23,486 nucleotides of DNA, from positions 1 through 23,486 of the IMG/VR virus record IMGVR_UViG_3300010389_000132. One strand, given 5' to 3'. Origin of the DNA: a virus. The position numbers and the translations under genes are program-made. The notes below the pieces were generated by a model. That model worked only from the letters and a program-made list of their open reading frames with translations, was not told where the DNA came from and did not search any database. Position 1 is the stretch's first letter. Each line of letters opens with the position of its first letter. Shown piece after piece: positions 9,001 to 18,300 of the stretch.

Positions 9001-10714
9001 AATAGATTTTGAAATTAAAAATACTGGATATGGATATGGAAATACTGAAATATTAACAGTTGCTATTGGTGGAACGACAGGTATTCCAACTACATCTTCT
9101 TACTCTGGAAATGAGTTCCAAGTAACGATTGATGAAGTATTTGATGATAAGTTCTCTGGTTGGTCTTTAGGAACTTTACAATTACTTGACAATGTTGAAG
9201 AGTTTATTGATGGTAGTAGGAAAGATTTCCCACTAGCACAAGACGGATCTCTAGTTTCTATTATTGCAGCAAGAGGATCCAAAATTGATGTTAAGGATGT
9301 TCTTATTATTTTTGTTAACGACGTTCTTCAAGTTCCAGGCGTCGGATATAATTTCACTGGAGGAAGTTCAGTAACATTTACAGAGGCTCCTAGACTGGGA
9401 GATAAAATTACGATCATTTTCTATAAAGGAAATGGGGATAGTGATGTTCTGTTTAGAAATGTTATTGAAACAGTCAAGAAAGGAGACACACTTCAACTTA
9501 AACATATTCCAGGAGAGCAACCATATTCTCTTGAGGAAGATGTTAGAAGTGTTCTCTCTGTTCTTTCTACAGGTAACGTAGAAACTAATGTTTATTTTGG
9601 ACCAGGAAATACAAATGACGTAACATTATCCAGACCAGTAACCTGGTGCAGACAAACTGAAGATAAAATCATTAACGGAGTTCCAACAGGTAAAGATAGA
9701 GAACTTTATGAACCTGTAGTCAATCCAAGCGCATATCTTACTAAAAATGTTGGAATTGGATCTACAGTAATTTACGTAGATACATTAAGACCGATATTTG
9801 ACACTCAAAATGAGGCAGCTGATCTGACCTTCCAGAATAAGATTAAATTTATTACTCAAGAAGTTAAGAGTGGTGCTGCTGCTACTGCCGTTGTCTCTGG
9901 TTTTGGGACAATTTCTTCTGTTGTGATATCAGACGGAGGAATTGGTTACTCTACAGCTACCGTAAGTTTTGGTTCTACTGTTGGTATTGCAACCACGACA
10001 AGTGCTTTTGGATCAGTTACTATTAGTGCTGGGGGAACTGTAACTGGAGTTGCTATTACAAGTCCAGGAGTTGGATATACGTTTACAAACCCACCTGTCG
10101 TCTTAATTTCTCCACCTGCTTATACTGAGGAGGAAGTCGGTGTTAATAATTATTATGGAGATAATGGAATTATCGTTGGATTTGGATCTACCAGTGTTGG
10201 CGTGGGAACAACTCAGTTAATATTTGATATTCATATTCCTTATGATTCTTTCCTGAGAAATTCTACTATTGCTGGAACTGCGGTTACAATAAGTTCAATT
10301 CAAGCAAATGACTACTTCATTATTAGAGATTCTAATGTTGGTCTTGGATCAACTACAATAACTTCTCTAAATTCATCGGGAGGAACCGTTGGAATTGGAA
10401 CATCATTCGTAGATAATGTTTATGAAGTCTCTAGTGTAGAAACTTTATCTACCAGTATTTTGGGAATATCCACTAATGTTAAGAGACTTTTTGTTAATGT
10501 TGATGGATTTACTTCCGGATATTCTGGAATCACAACTTCCGATTATGGATTTGGCAAGTTCAGTTGGGGTAGAATGAATGTTTCAGAAAGAAACAACACA
10601 AATACTTACAATTCATATACTCAATCTGGAATTGGAATTACTAATGGTTCTGGAATATCAACTTCAGATATGGTCGTTAGATCAAACTTCCTGAAGTTCA
10701 AAGGATATACCTAA
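2..10714 (+). CDS. Giant YHYH-domain virion structural protein, 5'-truncated by window edge
   Basis: The reading frame is open from base 2 to the TAA at 10712-10714 (3570 sense codons). The in-frame ATG at 704 is internal: about 234 uninterrupted, protein-like codons precede it, so the real start lies left of the window. Visible parts, numbered from base 2: a YHYH-type domain at about residues 773-863 (DGHPIYGPY, then an NGRF..TPEYP segment); about 15 copies of a GxGY/P beta module along the length; several H-x-x-x-x-G-E-K-V modules; a YYQKFSYSL..IP...W segment near nt 5930-5990 that recurs in large phage structural proteins; three tandem copies of a roughly 90-residue module (nt 6371-7400); and two NDxxQVP modules (nt 8350-8530, 9196-9440). 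No enzyme motif, signal peptide or membrane segment was seen. It lies directly upstream of gp8, where T4 has gene 7, so a baseplate or tail-fibre role is likely but inferred. The virion structural assignment is firm; the exact function is unknown. Confidence 0.88.
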   Translation, partial: GNTAEIILSNGTKKLTNISSILSEKVFTVRGQGILDENTVLKIQRKIQKGSSTTFPEIQSFSTDVDNLYKNNDGDYIVASPSIPNYNSQPIQVNPREFKFSGTFAGSIFEISPGFDHGLYTGDSVYYEARKFDQQFINDSGAIETRRVSDTGLFDDGLYFIYRIDGFSVKFAKSRDDIFNSNFISVDTETTVTDSSIKPFKFFNKTLKPQKILRKISSPKSSGSVSKTKPGFTGMLLNGVEILNYKSEDVIRYGEIEKVDILSPTENVDVINPPNLIVSSTVGSGATGYVAVSGSVREVRVLDPGFDYLTSPTLKIDGGNGQGAIGQVNLKYIDHSPEFFADLVSAKVVLGTSANESRIGFSTYHKFRNAEAVFYKTRGQQGIAGLTTNSSYFVSVIDDTTVRLHPTQFDAITGINTVFLTNFGVGKHELQSVNKKAVVYSVNIVTGGFGYENKKRTSQTTGINTSSNTVTIKNHDYNSGEKVTYNCVGTPVSGLTTNTEYYVTKIDNDSFKLSLVGISSDTEFYYRTNQYVNFDSVGVGTHIFNYPEITATLVGEVGISSIGTETFKAVVQPIVRGTTSSIHLENGGVGYGSSEILNYDHQPQITISSGKNAQVKPIIVNGRILEVIVLNRGSNYVSTPDLSINGTGVGAVLIPIIENESLSEVRVLEPGAGYSEYDTTIDVVTPFDAEQQPVFHANIKTWRVNLFEKNYQYFGKDDGVVVSGSNELQYAHLYAPRVLRESTYSVDQEGKILYGQSDLLKVNGIEQPSSQHSPILGFAYDGHPIYGPYSYVTKSGGVIGQMKSGYSLDLKPGRPPTSIFPEGFFVEDYSHKKVSDQTVLDENNGRFCVTPEYPEGTYAYFMTINNLNSDSSGTFERYRRPVFPYIIGDNYYSSPEEFNFLGSSNQDSYPFEYGDLHRNTEPLNLIEGSSEYPYIFIPNRLNQKVNINAAYPGTVDSIGIVTSGVNYRIGDRLVFNNDGTGGDSAYAKVSRIKGKSVTNISVASSTIENVEIYPEKQKGLYRIYSDSPNKFNNSDIVRISGLSTTATKIEGSYSVGISSNRLSIAGVGTTGVAIGTDGVTGLVTYFSVVGDISQTRENDIFSIGTERIKVLNVDYSSSRLRVLRSVDGTVSTSHTIGKYLYEDPRKLFVNSGYGTDYSFRVNKQIYFNPVESVGVGTTSGVGIGTTIYFSNPGTGITQKFIPTKSIYIKNHNLKTGDLLTYSFGFGGTGLYVQDETNVGIGTTLTDGQNLFVAKIDDDLIGIATVRVGLGTTGTFVGIASTHRNSSTLYIRGVGIGDTHSFRTNHTVITGRLDKDTVTVSTASTHGLKSGDKISLSVNPKSSKTITVKYDDYNKKILINPLGFSSTGINTSTGAITISSHGFKGGEKVVYTATEVSDGLTNNNIYYVSIVDDNRIKLSNTYFDAVREIPVTVGIASTGGSGGVLSPINPPITLYKNSTVTFDLSDSSLGYTILGSDYPAFDLNLYKDKNLTQIWNKSESSIVFEYSKFGQVGSPGGRSVLTVDENIPEELYYNLDLIYDEEVPSVKSEITLDTDVISANQLSFEESLYNGNHIITVGTASTFTYTLKKRPESVSYASSTSEILYDTDSVGTYGPISKVEVINPGKNYYSLPGITTIRTLAGSGAILDASSTSIGRLKSASISDIGFNLPSDITLNPTVIFPQTIKIETLASFDSIGITSFGRGYSIAPKLVVIDAKTSEVIDDVDLRMRLNDSNVEILKNTNGISNITPTIIPTKSDSGVGISTIEYFPSTKDVIVTLSVSSRGLFDNGDNKFPFAVGDKVLVENVSIGIGSTGKGYNSDGYGYNLFELTEVQPNIGGIGSVTFNMTGLFDEDEFPGQFDHINSSGRITPQKHFPIFDAKLKLNNYFIGETIVSDSATGKLEDWNPVLGILRVSSDENFAVGESIVGQASNVKGNIESVNLYQSYANFGASSKVIRGWQNDSGELNFNLQRIQDNFYYQKFSYSLKTDIPYDTWNDVVSSTNHTLGYRKFGDYQLESSNENTMKVSIPSSVDLIDGTFNSFAVVNDVDTFGSLHCVHDFDLAIENNFNSGTLSDEIIFENKILTDYFESFGNRVLSIDDVSGQFNSEPRATPFSVVGTFDLTTIKSQKYFTYVRDKRYTQQRQLLIVDLVHNGSTGYLNQYGRVETQYDQGSFDFSIAGTEGQLLFYPTKSTINDYNITTLSYNLSGISTIGNGTTTFGSGVLVDTSSTEVPTGSSTTIVSIANTYNSVKVLATINPDISKTNEFEMVELNVVHDGTNVELMEFGRLATDGFDAYVGSGLGTYYPYIDGSNLKIDFVPSAGIGTTSLVNTIQVGLSSVTSGISTVELQHSELDGRVTSISASGSPGITTVSQYGNDYDSAYFIVQVADTTNGRYQISEVIIVDDYINSVTPFETYDVEFGNVETSVGLGTFGSEIDVNGTVSLTFVPLPSIDTEVTVFKHAITLTQDTTLGTAITFTNGYIGGQFGQYTGTESEVIRSFGLTHKNDEIFERYFEGNNSDIVDLENNTIKIPNHFFVSGEKIEYIHVGTATSAIGIATTSFVGASNTTFLPGSNLYAVKYDDNNIQIATSALNALKSVPDVVDLESVGIGTSHRFVATNQNAKVIVAIDNVIQSPIVSTSVTTGISTQLTIFDDLAYFSGITSFFGSDLIKVNDEIMKIEGIGIGSTNAIRVRRGWLGTKVAFASTGSLVTKISGNYNIVDNTLNFSEAPYGNTPIGSTTNPPDDRDWLGITTSSTFQGRSFMRSGIENSSSSSYSKNYIFDNISSQFNGSDKEFGLKQNGANISGITNENAIVLINDIFQVPTVRGNYVLNETTGITSITFQGSLPQSPLGPDVGISSFPKGGIIVSVASTEGFGYQPLVAAGGTAIVSGFGTITSISIGNSGSGYRSGVQTSVNVGVATSSTGVPNIEFIGTAAISGGHIVSVAITNPGSGYTSTNPPIVIFDDPLSYSDLSLIYSSSSVSGVGTEATIDVVVGQGSSVIDFEIKNTGYGYGNTEILTVAIGGTTGIPTTSSYSGNEFQVTIDEVFDDKFSGWSLGTLQLLDNVEEFIDGSRKDFPLAQDGSLVSIIAARGSKIDVKDVLIIFVNDVLQVPGVGYNFTGGSSVTFTEAPRLGDKITIIFYKGNGDSDVLFRNVIETVKKGDTLQLKHIPGEQPYSLEEDVRSVLSVLSTGNVETNVYFGPGNTNDVTLSRPVTWCRQTEDKIINGVPTGKDRELYEPVVNPSAYLTKNVGIGSTVIYVDTLRPIFDTQNEAADLTFQNKIKFITQEVKSGAAATAVVSGFGTISSVVISDGGIGYSTATVSFGSTVGIATTTSAFGSVTISAGGTVTGVAITSPGVGYTFTNPPVVLISPPAYTEEEVGVNNYYGDNGIIVGFGSTSVGVGTTQLIFDIHIPYDSFLRNSTIAGTAVTISSIQANDYFIIRDSNVGLGSTTITSLNSSGGTVGIGTSFVDNVYEVSSVETLSTSILGISTNVKRLFVNVDGFTSGYSGITTSDYGFGKFSWGRMNVSERNNTNTYNSYTQSGIGITNGSGISTSDMVVRSNFLKFKGYT
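2320..2590 (+). other. YHYH-type domain within the giant protein
   Basis: The translated segment has the layout of the YHYH domain family: HSPILGFAYDGHPIYGPY, a variable stretch, then L-D-E-N-N-G-R-F, T-P-E-Y-P and a closing aromatic strand. The name-giving Tyr-His-Tyr-His is Tyr-Ala-Tyr-Phe here (nt 2573-2584). The family occurs in secreted bacterial proteins and in very large marine phage structural proteins; its biochemical role is not established. Confidence 0.75.
6371..7400 (+). repeat. Three tandem diverged copies of a ~90-residue module in the giant protein
   Basis: Three consecutive protein segments (about nt 6371-6620, 6735-7010 and 7120-7400) share one pattern: a short strand with aromatic or hydrophobic residues, an acidic spacer, a V-x-H-x-G-like strand (LVHNG, VVHDG, IIVDD), a short segment with G-R-V/G-R-L/G-N-V, a glycine turn, then L-x-F-x-P (LLFYP, LKIDFVP, LTFVP) and a final strand. 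They are diverged at the residue level. This suggests old internal duplication of a beta-sandwich-like unit. Confidence 0.6.
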
Positions 10715-10741
10715 ATTATGCTTTTAAATCACTAATAAATA
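10710..10741 (+). promoter_or_regulatory. Candidate late promoter region upstream of gp8
   Basis: The 45-nt gap between the giant gene and gp8 is extremely AT-rich. It contains AATAAATA at 10734-10741, which matches the T4 late consensus TATAAATA at 7 of 8 positions and ends 18 nt before the gp8 ATG. A CCTAAAT at 10710-10716 overlaps the upstream stop codon, like the elements before gp13 and gp15. No clear Shine-Dalgarno sequence precedes the gp8 start. Promoter activity is inferred from sequence and position only. Confidence 0.45.
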
Positions 10742-10759
10742 AAGAAAAAACTGCGTCAA

Positions 10760-12313
10760 ATGGCTGCCATTATAACTGACCAAGTTAGAATATTAAATGC
10801 GAAAAATTTTGTTGCTGGAGTAACCAGCACAAACAATTCATATTATTCTTTCGTTGGACTATCAAACCCCACCGACTACCAATCGGACTGGGACAATGAT
10901 CCCCCATCACCTAAAGATAGTTTTGATCAGGAAAACGATTATTGGGATACAATGATCGCTTTGAAAAAAATCAATTCAAGTGACGTAAAACAAGTAATTC
11001 CAAAAAGAGTTTGGTCTTCTGGAACTTCATATGACATGTATCGTCATGATTATAGTAGATCCAATACGGCATCTGTTTCTGGATCAACCTCTCTTTACCT
11101 TGCAAATTATTTTGTATTGAATAGTGACTTTAGGGTCTATATTTGTCTGCAAAATGGAACAGATCCAGATAATCCATCTGGAAAACCATCTTTGGATGAA
11201 CCAACTTTTACGGACTTGGAACCCAGAACTGCAGGAAATAGTGGCGATGGATATATTTGGAAGTACTTATATACTATCAAACCAAGTGACGTAGTTAAGT
11301 TTGAGTCAACTCAGTATATGCCAGTTCCACCAAACTGGGAAACTTCAACTGAAACGGCTGCAGTTAGAGATAATGCTGTTGATGGTGGAATTAAAGTCGT
11401 AACCATTACAAATAGGGGAGTTGGTCTTGGTACTGCCAACACTGCATACTCGGGTGTTCCAATTAAAGGTGATGGAAGTGGAGCACAGTGTACAATTGTT
11501 ATTGACGGAAATCAACAAGTAAGTTCTGTTACTGTTTCAAATCAAGGGTCTGGTTATACTTTTGGTACTGTTGATTTGGTCGGTGGAGGTGTTCCAACTG
11601 GAACTACTAGACCTACCTTTGATGTGATTATTCCACCTCAAGGTGGACATGGTGCAGACATTTACAGAGAACTTGGTGCTTATAATGTATTAATGTACTC
11701 TAGAATTGAAAATGACAATGAAAACCCAGACTTTATTACCGGCAACCAAATATCTAGAATTGGTGTTGTTGAGAATCCAGAGCAATTTGGATCATCAATT
11801 TTACTAAATTCTGATAAAGCCGCAGCAACATACGCACTTAAGTTAGTTGGAACTGGTTATAGTACCGCTACTTTTACAGCAGACTCATATTTTACTCAAA
11901 CAGTTGCAACTGGAACAACTGCAGTTGGAAGAGTCGTAAGTTATGATCAAAACACAGGAGTTTTAAAGTACTGGCAAGATAGAAGTCTTGCTGGATTCAA
12001 TACAGTTGGAACAGCACAAACTCAACCAACATATGGATTCACTTTGACAAGGTTTACTTCTACCCCCAGTTCTGGCGGAAGTTTAACGATTGTTCCTTCA
12101 ACTGGAACAAATTTGGGTATTGATTCCACTTTCTCAGGTATATCCACCGTAATAAATAATAGAACATACTATCTTGGTCAGAATTTTACGAGTGGTATTG
12201 CCAATCCTGAGGTCAAAAAACACTCTGGTAATATTATTTACGTTGATAACAGACCTTCTATAACCAGATCGTCAAACCAAAAGGAAGACATAAAAGTTAT
12301 TTTGCAGTTCTAA
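10760..12313 (+). CDS. 8: Baseplate wedge protein gp8
   Basis: This is a structural subunit of the hexagonal baseplate wedge, homologous to T4 gp8. Landmarks shared with T4 gp8 are: the N-terminal strand (ITDQVRILNAKNFV) leading into an F/Y-rich segment; VIPKRVW at about residues 79-85 (T4 VIPRRDW); GDGYIWKYLYTI at about 162 (T4 GDGYVWEYLFEI); and the C-terminal IYVDNRPSITRSSNQKEDIKVILQF region, about residues 493-517 (T4 IYMENRPPI...QTEEINILFTF). At 517 residues it is much longer than T4 gp8 (334). The extra length is mostly a central part at about residues 210-300 holding two glycine-rich beta repeats (TNRGVGLG..., SNQGSGYTFG) and a further module at about 370-420 (TGTTAVGRVVSYDQNTGVLKYW). 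The start is the first ATG after the 45-nt leader and fits the family N-terminus. The DUF4815 gene follows 6 nt after the stop. Confidence 0.9.
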   Translation: MAAIITDQVRILNAKNFVAGVTSTNNSYYSFVGLSNPTDYQSDWDNDPPSPKDSFDQENDYWDTMIALKKINSSDVKQVIPKRVWSSGTSYDMYRHDYSRSNTASVSGSTSLYLANYFVLNSDFRVYICLQNGTDPDNPSGKPSLDEPTFTDLEPRTAGNSGDGYIWKYLYTIKPSDVVKFESTQYMPVPPNWETSTETAAVRDNAVDGGIKVVTITNRGVGLGTANTAYSGVPIKGDGSGAQCTIVIDGNQQVSSVTVSNQGSGYTFGTVDLVGGGVPTGTTRPTFDVIIPPQGGHGADIYRELGAYNVLMYSRIENDNENPDFITGNQISRIGVVENPEQFGSSILLNSDKAAATYALKLVGTGYSTATFTADSYFTQTVATGTTAVGRVVSYDQNTGVLKYWQDRSLAGFNTVGTAQTQPTYGFTLTRFTSTPSSGGSLTIVPSTGTNLGIDSTFSGISTVINNRTYYLGQNFTSGIANPEVKKHSGNIIYVDNRPSITRSSNQKEDIKVILQF

Positions 12314-12319
12314 AGAATT

Positions 12320-15300
12320 ATGCCTCAACAAACGAATCTCAACGTAGCGCCATATTTTGACGACTTTGATCCAGCTAACGATTACCACAAAGTATTGTTT
12401 AAGCCTGGATATCCTGTTCAGGCGAGAGAATTAACTACTTTACAGTCAATTCTGCAAAATCAAATTGAAAGATTTGGTCAGCACTTTTTCAAAGAAGGTG
12501 CTAAGGTTATTCCAGGAAATATTGGTTATTCTCAGATATATTACGCAATTCAGTTAGAAAACAACTATCAGGGTGTTCCTGTTAGTGCGTATGTAGATCA
12601 GTTGGTAGGAACAAGGATCACTGGACAAAGATCTGGAGTAACTGCTGTTGTTGACAGTATTCTTTTAGCAGAAGACTCTGATAGAGGCAATTTAACACTA
12701 TACATAAATTATTTAAATTCTAGTACATCAAATAATTCAACTCAAGTTTTTCTTGATGCTGAACCACTTACTTGTGATCAGGTAATTACATCAGGATTAC
12801 TCGGAAATACTACTATTGCAGCAGGATCTCCTTTTGCAACGACTTTGGCTTCCGACGCTGCTGCCACAGGATCTTCGTTTCAAATTGAAAGTGGCATATA
12901 CTTCATTCGTGGAAACTTTGTAAATGTAAATAGAGAAACTTTAATTCTTGACCAATATACAAATACTCCCAGTTATAGAGTTGGATTGTTTATAAATGAG
13001 GAGATTGTTACTGCAGATCTGGACGAAACTCTGAATGACAATTCTCAAGGATATAATAACTATGCCGCTCCTGGTGCAGATAGACTTAGAATTAGTGTAA
13101 GTTTATTTAAAAAACCTGTTGATGATTTTAATGATGATAATTTTATTTTACTTGCTACAGTAATTAATGGAGTTCTCCAAACTACAACCAATAGAAAAGG
13201 TGATCTTGGAGGAGGTCCAGGTTACCTAGATGTCAGAGACATGCTTGCAAGAAGGACTTTTGATGAGTCCGGACATTATTACGTAAAAGCATTTGACGTA
13301 TCAGTTGTCAACTCTTTGAATGATAATGTTGGTAATGGTGGTATATTTAATTCTGGGCAGTTTACTCCTGGAGGAGAGACTCCTAGTGCTGACCTTGCTC
13401 TTTACAAAATCTCTCCAGGAAAAGCATACGTAAAGGGATATGAAATTGAATCCATTAATGCTACTTATATTGATGTAAATAAACCAAGAACAACTAAAAC
13501 ATTAAAAGATCAAAGTATTCTCTATAATACTGGACCAACTTTTAAGGTTAATAGCGTCTACAGAGCACCAACAATTGGAGTTGGTAACACATATACTATC
13601 AGTTTAAGAAACCAAAGAGTAGGGGTTAATTCCGAAACTGCTCCAGGAAAAGAAATTGGATTGGCAAGAGTTTATGATTTTAGATTAGAATCTGGAACAT
13701 ATAACCTATCTAATGGCAACATTAATCAATGGGACTTAGCTCTCTTTGATGTACAAACAACGACAGAGATTGCTTTAAACGAAGCCCACACCCTAAATGT
13801 TCCAACATTCGTAAAAGGTGGTGCTAGTGGTGCAACTGGTTTCTTAAGATATCCAGTTACGGCTGGAACTGCTGTAACAGTTTACGAAACTAATGGCACT
13901 TTTGTTCAAAATGAAAAACTGTTCTTTAATGGAATAGAAAATGGAAGAATTGCTATCGCAGTAACAGAGAATAGTATTTCTGATGTAAAGTCTGTTTATG
14001 GAACTAATGATGGTGTAAGTGGAATTAACACTTTCAGCGCAAACGTAATTCAGTCAGTTAAGTTTGATGTTGGAATTGCAACAGTTAGCCCATCTTCGGG
14101 TGGAGTCAGTGTAATAACAAGTTCAAATGATAGGTTCCCAGGAACAATTGTAAAGCAAAATGACCTTGTAAGATATACTGATACTACTGCGGGACTTTCT
14201 GGAGATCAAATTTTAGCGAGAGTTGTTAGTGTTGGCACAACAACTATAAGTGTTGAAGGTGTTGCCACGGTTGCTGGTATTGCCAGTGGATATCTTCCAG
14301 CATCAACACTGGAAATAACCGACCTTAAAGTTCTTACTTCTAGTTTAGCAGCATCTTCAGACAATACTCTATTCACACCTTTACCAAATGTAAATGTATC
14401 TGCTTTAGATATTTCTGGATCAATTTTAACAATTAGAAAAACCTTTGATGTCAGTATCACATCAAATCAACTTACCACTCAAGTACAAGCAGGTGATAAT
14501 GAAACCTTCTTGCCTTTTGATGATGAAAGATATCTTTTGATTAGATCTGACGGAACAACAGAACCTCTGTCAGCTGATAAATTTGAAATTGGTGGAGATG
14601 CTAAGAGTTTACAAATAAGAAATCTTGGATCGGATGATAATGGTGCCACTCTTATTGCAACACTCAGAAAAACTAATCCAAAATCAAAAGTAAAAATTAA
14701 AAATAGAGTAAAATCTATTATTGTTGACAAGTCTAGACGTGAAGGGTCTGGAATTGGTACAACTACTCTCAATAATGGATTGACCTATGGAAATTATCCA
14801 TATGGAACAAGAGTAGAAGATGAAATTCTTTCTCTGAATTCTCCAGATATTATTGAAATTCATGGAATTTATGAGTCTGCAAACACTTCAGCACCTTCAG
14901 CACCTAAAGCAACACTTCTATCAATTGATAGTCCTTCAACAACTACTTCTGGACTTTTAATTGGAGAAGTATTAACAGGGCAAAATAGTGGAGCTGTTGC
15001 TATTCTTGTTGAAATTTTAAATGATTACACAATTTCATATATTTACAAGAACGAAGCAGTTTTCAACCAAGGTGAAACTATAACTTTTGCCGAGTCTGGA
15101 ATTACTGCTAGAGTTTCAACAGTAGAAACTCCAAGTTTTAATATTTCTCCAAATTATACATTTAAGACTGGTCAAGAAGAAACCTTCTATGATTATGGAA
15201 GACTGAGAAGAACTCCAAAAGCATCCGCTCCCACAAAACAGGTTAAAATTTACTTCTCAAGTGCATATTACGATACCACCGATGATGGTGATGTGACTAC

Positions 15301-18300
15301 TGTAGAATCTTATAAACAGTTTAATTATACAAAAGAGATTAAAGACATAAGTTTGTATAGAAACTCTGATATTATTGATATTAGACCAAGAGTTTCTGAA
15401 TTTACGGTTTCTGAAGGTGGAAGATCTCCATTAGAATTCTTGGGGAGATCTTTCAATGCTTCTGGACAATCTGCGTCAAATATTCTTGCTTCGGACGAAG
15501 CAATAACCGCAGATATTTCATATTATCAAGGAAGAATTGATAGAGTATTTCTTTCTAAAGAGGGAAGATTCCAGGTAATTTATGGAACTCCATCAGACAA
15601 TCCACAAAGACCAAATCCGATTGATGATGCAATTGAAATTTGTACGATAGAACTTCCACCATACTTATATACTCCAGAGGACGCAAAACTTTCTTTCAAT
15701 GAATATAAGAGATATCGTATGAGCGATATCAAGAAACTGGAAGATAGAATTAAGAGTCTTGAATATTACACTGCTCTTTCTTTATTAGAAAAAGAAACAG
15801 CAAATATGTTCATCACCGATGATGATGGATTGAATAGATTTAAGTCTGGTTTCTTTGTTGATAATTTCTCAGACTTCCAAACTCAAGAGGATGGATCTCT
15901 TATCCAAAACTCAATTGATAGGAAGTTTAATGAATTGAGACCAAGACATTACACCAATTCCGTTGATATGATACTTGGACCAGTAGTAGATACTGATCCA
16001 GCAACAGATTTAAATTTTGCTACCATTGAAGGCAATAATATAAGAAAAGAAAATGATGTCATCACATTAGACTATGCTGAAGTTGAATATATTACTCAAG
16101 CATTTGCAACTAGAACTGAAAGTGTAACACCTTTCTTAATTAGTTTTTGGAATGGTACACTTGAATTAACACCAGCCTCAGATAACTGGGTTGATACAAC
16201 TAGACTTGAAGCAAAGATTATTCAACAAGAAGGAAACTACACAGAAACCTTTAACGATTTAGTTGCTACAGGAAGACTTGATCCTCAGACTGGATTTGGT
16301 CCAATTGTTTGGAATTCTTGGGAAACTAATTGGGCTGGGGTCAATGAAGTAGAAACTACTAGAACAAGAGTTATTGAGGGTGGTCCAGATACAATTCATC
16401 GTCAAGGTCCAGGTGGAAGAGCTAGAAGAAGAACGGAAAGAAGAACAGTAACCGATCAAGTTATTGAAGATAGATTTGTAACAAGAACTCAGTCTGGAAT
16501 TCAAAACAGAGCTGGTGTCAGAACTATTATTACTGAACAATTTGACAATACTTCTATTGGAGACAGAGTTGTTAGTAGAGATCTCATTCCATTTATGAGA
16601 TCTAGAAATGTTGAGTTTGTATCTAAGAAAGTTAAACCTCTCACTAGACTCTATGCTTTCTTTGATGGAATTGATATTACAAAATATTGTGTTCCAAAAC
16701 TTTTAGAAATCTCTATGACATCTGGAACTTTCCAGGTTGGAGAAACTGTTCGTGGCGTAATGCTAAGAACTGGTCTTTCTGAAGAGTTGTCAGAGACTTC
16801 TGCAAGGATTACCTTTAGAGTTGCTCAGTCAAACCACAGAGAAGGTCCATATGACTCTCCAACAAAGGTTTTCCAGCAAAATCCATATACAAATAGACCA
16901 TTATCTAGTACATATTCATCAACATCAAATATTCTGAACGTAGATACATTCTCTCTTGCAGCTCAAGCAAGAGGAGATTATTTTGGATTTGTTTCTACTG
17001 GAATGGTCCTTACCGGAACTACAAGTGGAGCACAAGCAACCATTACAGATGTTAGATTAATATCTGACATTTCTGCAACCTTGATTGGTAGTTATTTTAT
17101 TCCAAGTCCAAATAATATCAACTTCCCAAGATTTGAAGCTGGAACAAAAACATTTACACTTACAAATGATCCAGATAATAATCAGGATCTGGCAACTACT
17201 ATTGCAGAAGAGTCCTTTACCTCATCTGGAACTTTAGAGACTCTTCAAGAAAATATCATTTCTGTTAGAAATGCTAGACTTGAACTTAAAAATGAATTCC
17301 AAAGCAGAAACGTTAATAGAAATCTTGGAACGGAACTTGTAGAGAGTGATGTTGTCTCACAAAGACAAAGAACTCAGACAATTATTACCTGGTACGATCC
17401 TCTCGCACAGTCTTTCTTAGTTGAAGATGACACTGGAGTATTTTTGACCAGTTGTGATGTATTCTTCAGAACAAAAGATGACATGGATGTTCCAGTTGTC
17501 TTCCAACTGAGATCAATGGATAATGGTTTACCAACTTCTAAGATTTTACCTTTCTCTGAGATTGTTCTTGATCCAGATGAAGTCTTGACTTCTGCAGATG
17601 GTTCAATAGCAACAAATATTAAATTTAAAGCACCAGTTTACCTTGAGGGTGGAAAGGAGTATGCTATTTGTTTGGCATCAAACTCTACCAAATACAGTGT
17701 TTACATCTCTAGAATTGGTGAGAATGATCTGTTAACAGATACATTTATTTCCAACCAACCTTATCTTGGATCTCTGTTTAAGTCTCAGAATGCTTCAACT
17801 TGGGAACCAAGTCAGTGGGAAGATTTGAAATTTACTCTGTATAGAGCAGATTTCGTACAAAATGGAACGGTTGAATTTTACAACCCAGAACTTACAGAAG
17901 GAAATGGTCAAATACCAAAGTTACTCCCAGATCCTATTAACTTGACAGCGAGACAAGTAAGAGTTGGTCTTGGAACCACTGTTGCTGATTCTGGATACGT
18001 TATTGGAAATACTTTCTTCCAAGACGGAACAAATGCAACTGGCAATCTTGTTGGAACTGCTGGATCTGCAACAGGATCCCTTTCCGTATCCAATGCTGGA
18101 ATTGGATATACTCCTGCAGATGGTACTTATACCTTTACTGGAGTAAATCTGGTAACTATTACTGGAAATGGAAGAGGCGCTACTGCAGATATTAGTATTG
18201 CCAACGGAAGCATTGTTTCTGGTGGTGCAACAGTCGTAACTGGCGGCACTGGTTATCAGGTTGGAGACGTTCTCGGTATTACTACAATTGGCATTGCATC

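Noticed and set aside
10718-10735. Five-codon reading frame (MLLNH) in the gp8 leader as a possible leader peptide
   Set aside because: AAGGA at about 10700 is too far from its ATG to be a convincing ribosome site, and such short frames are expected by chance in AT-rich DNA.
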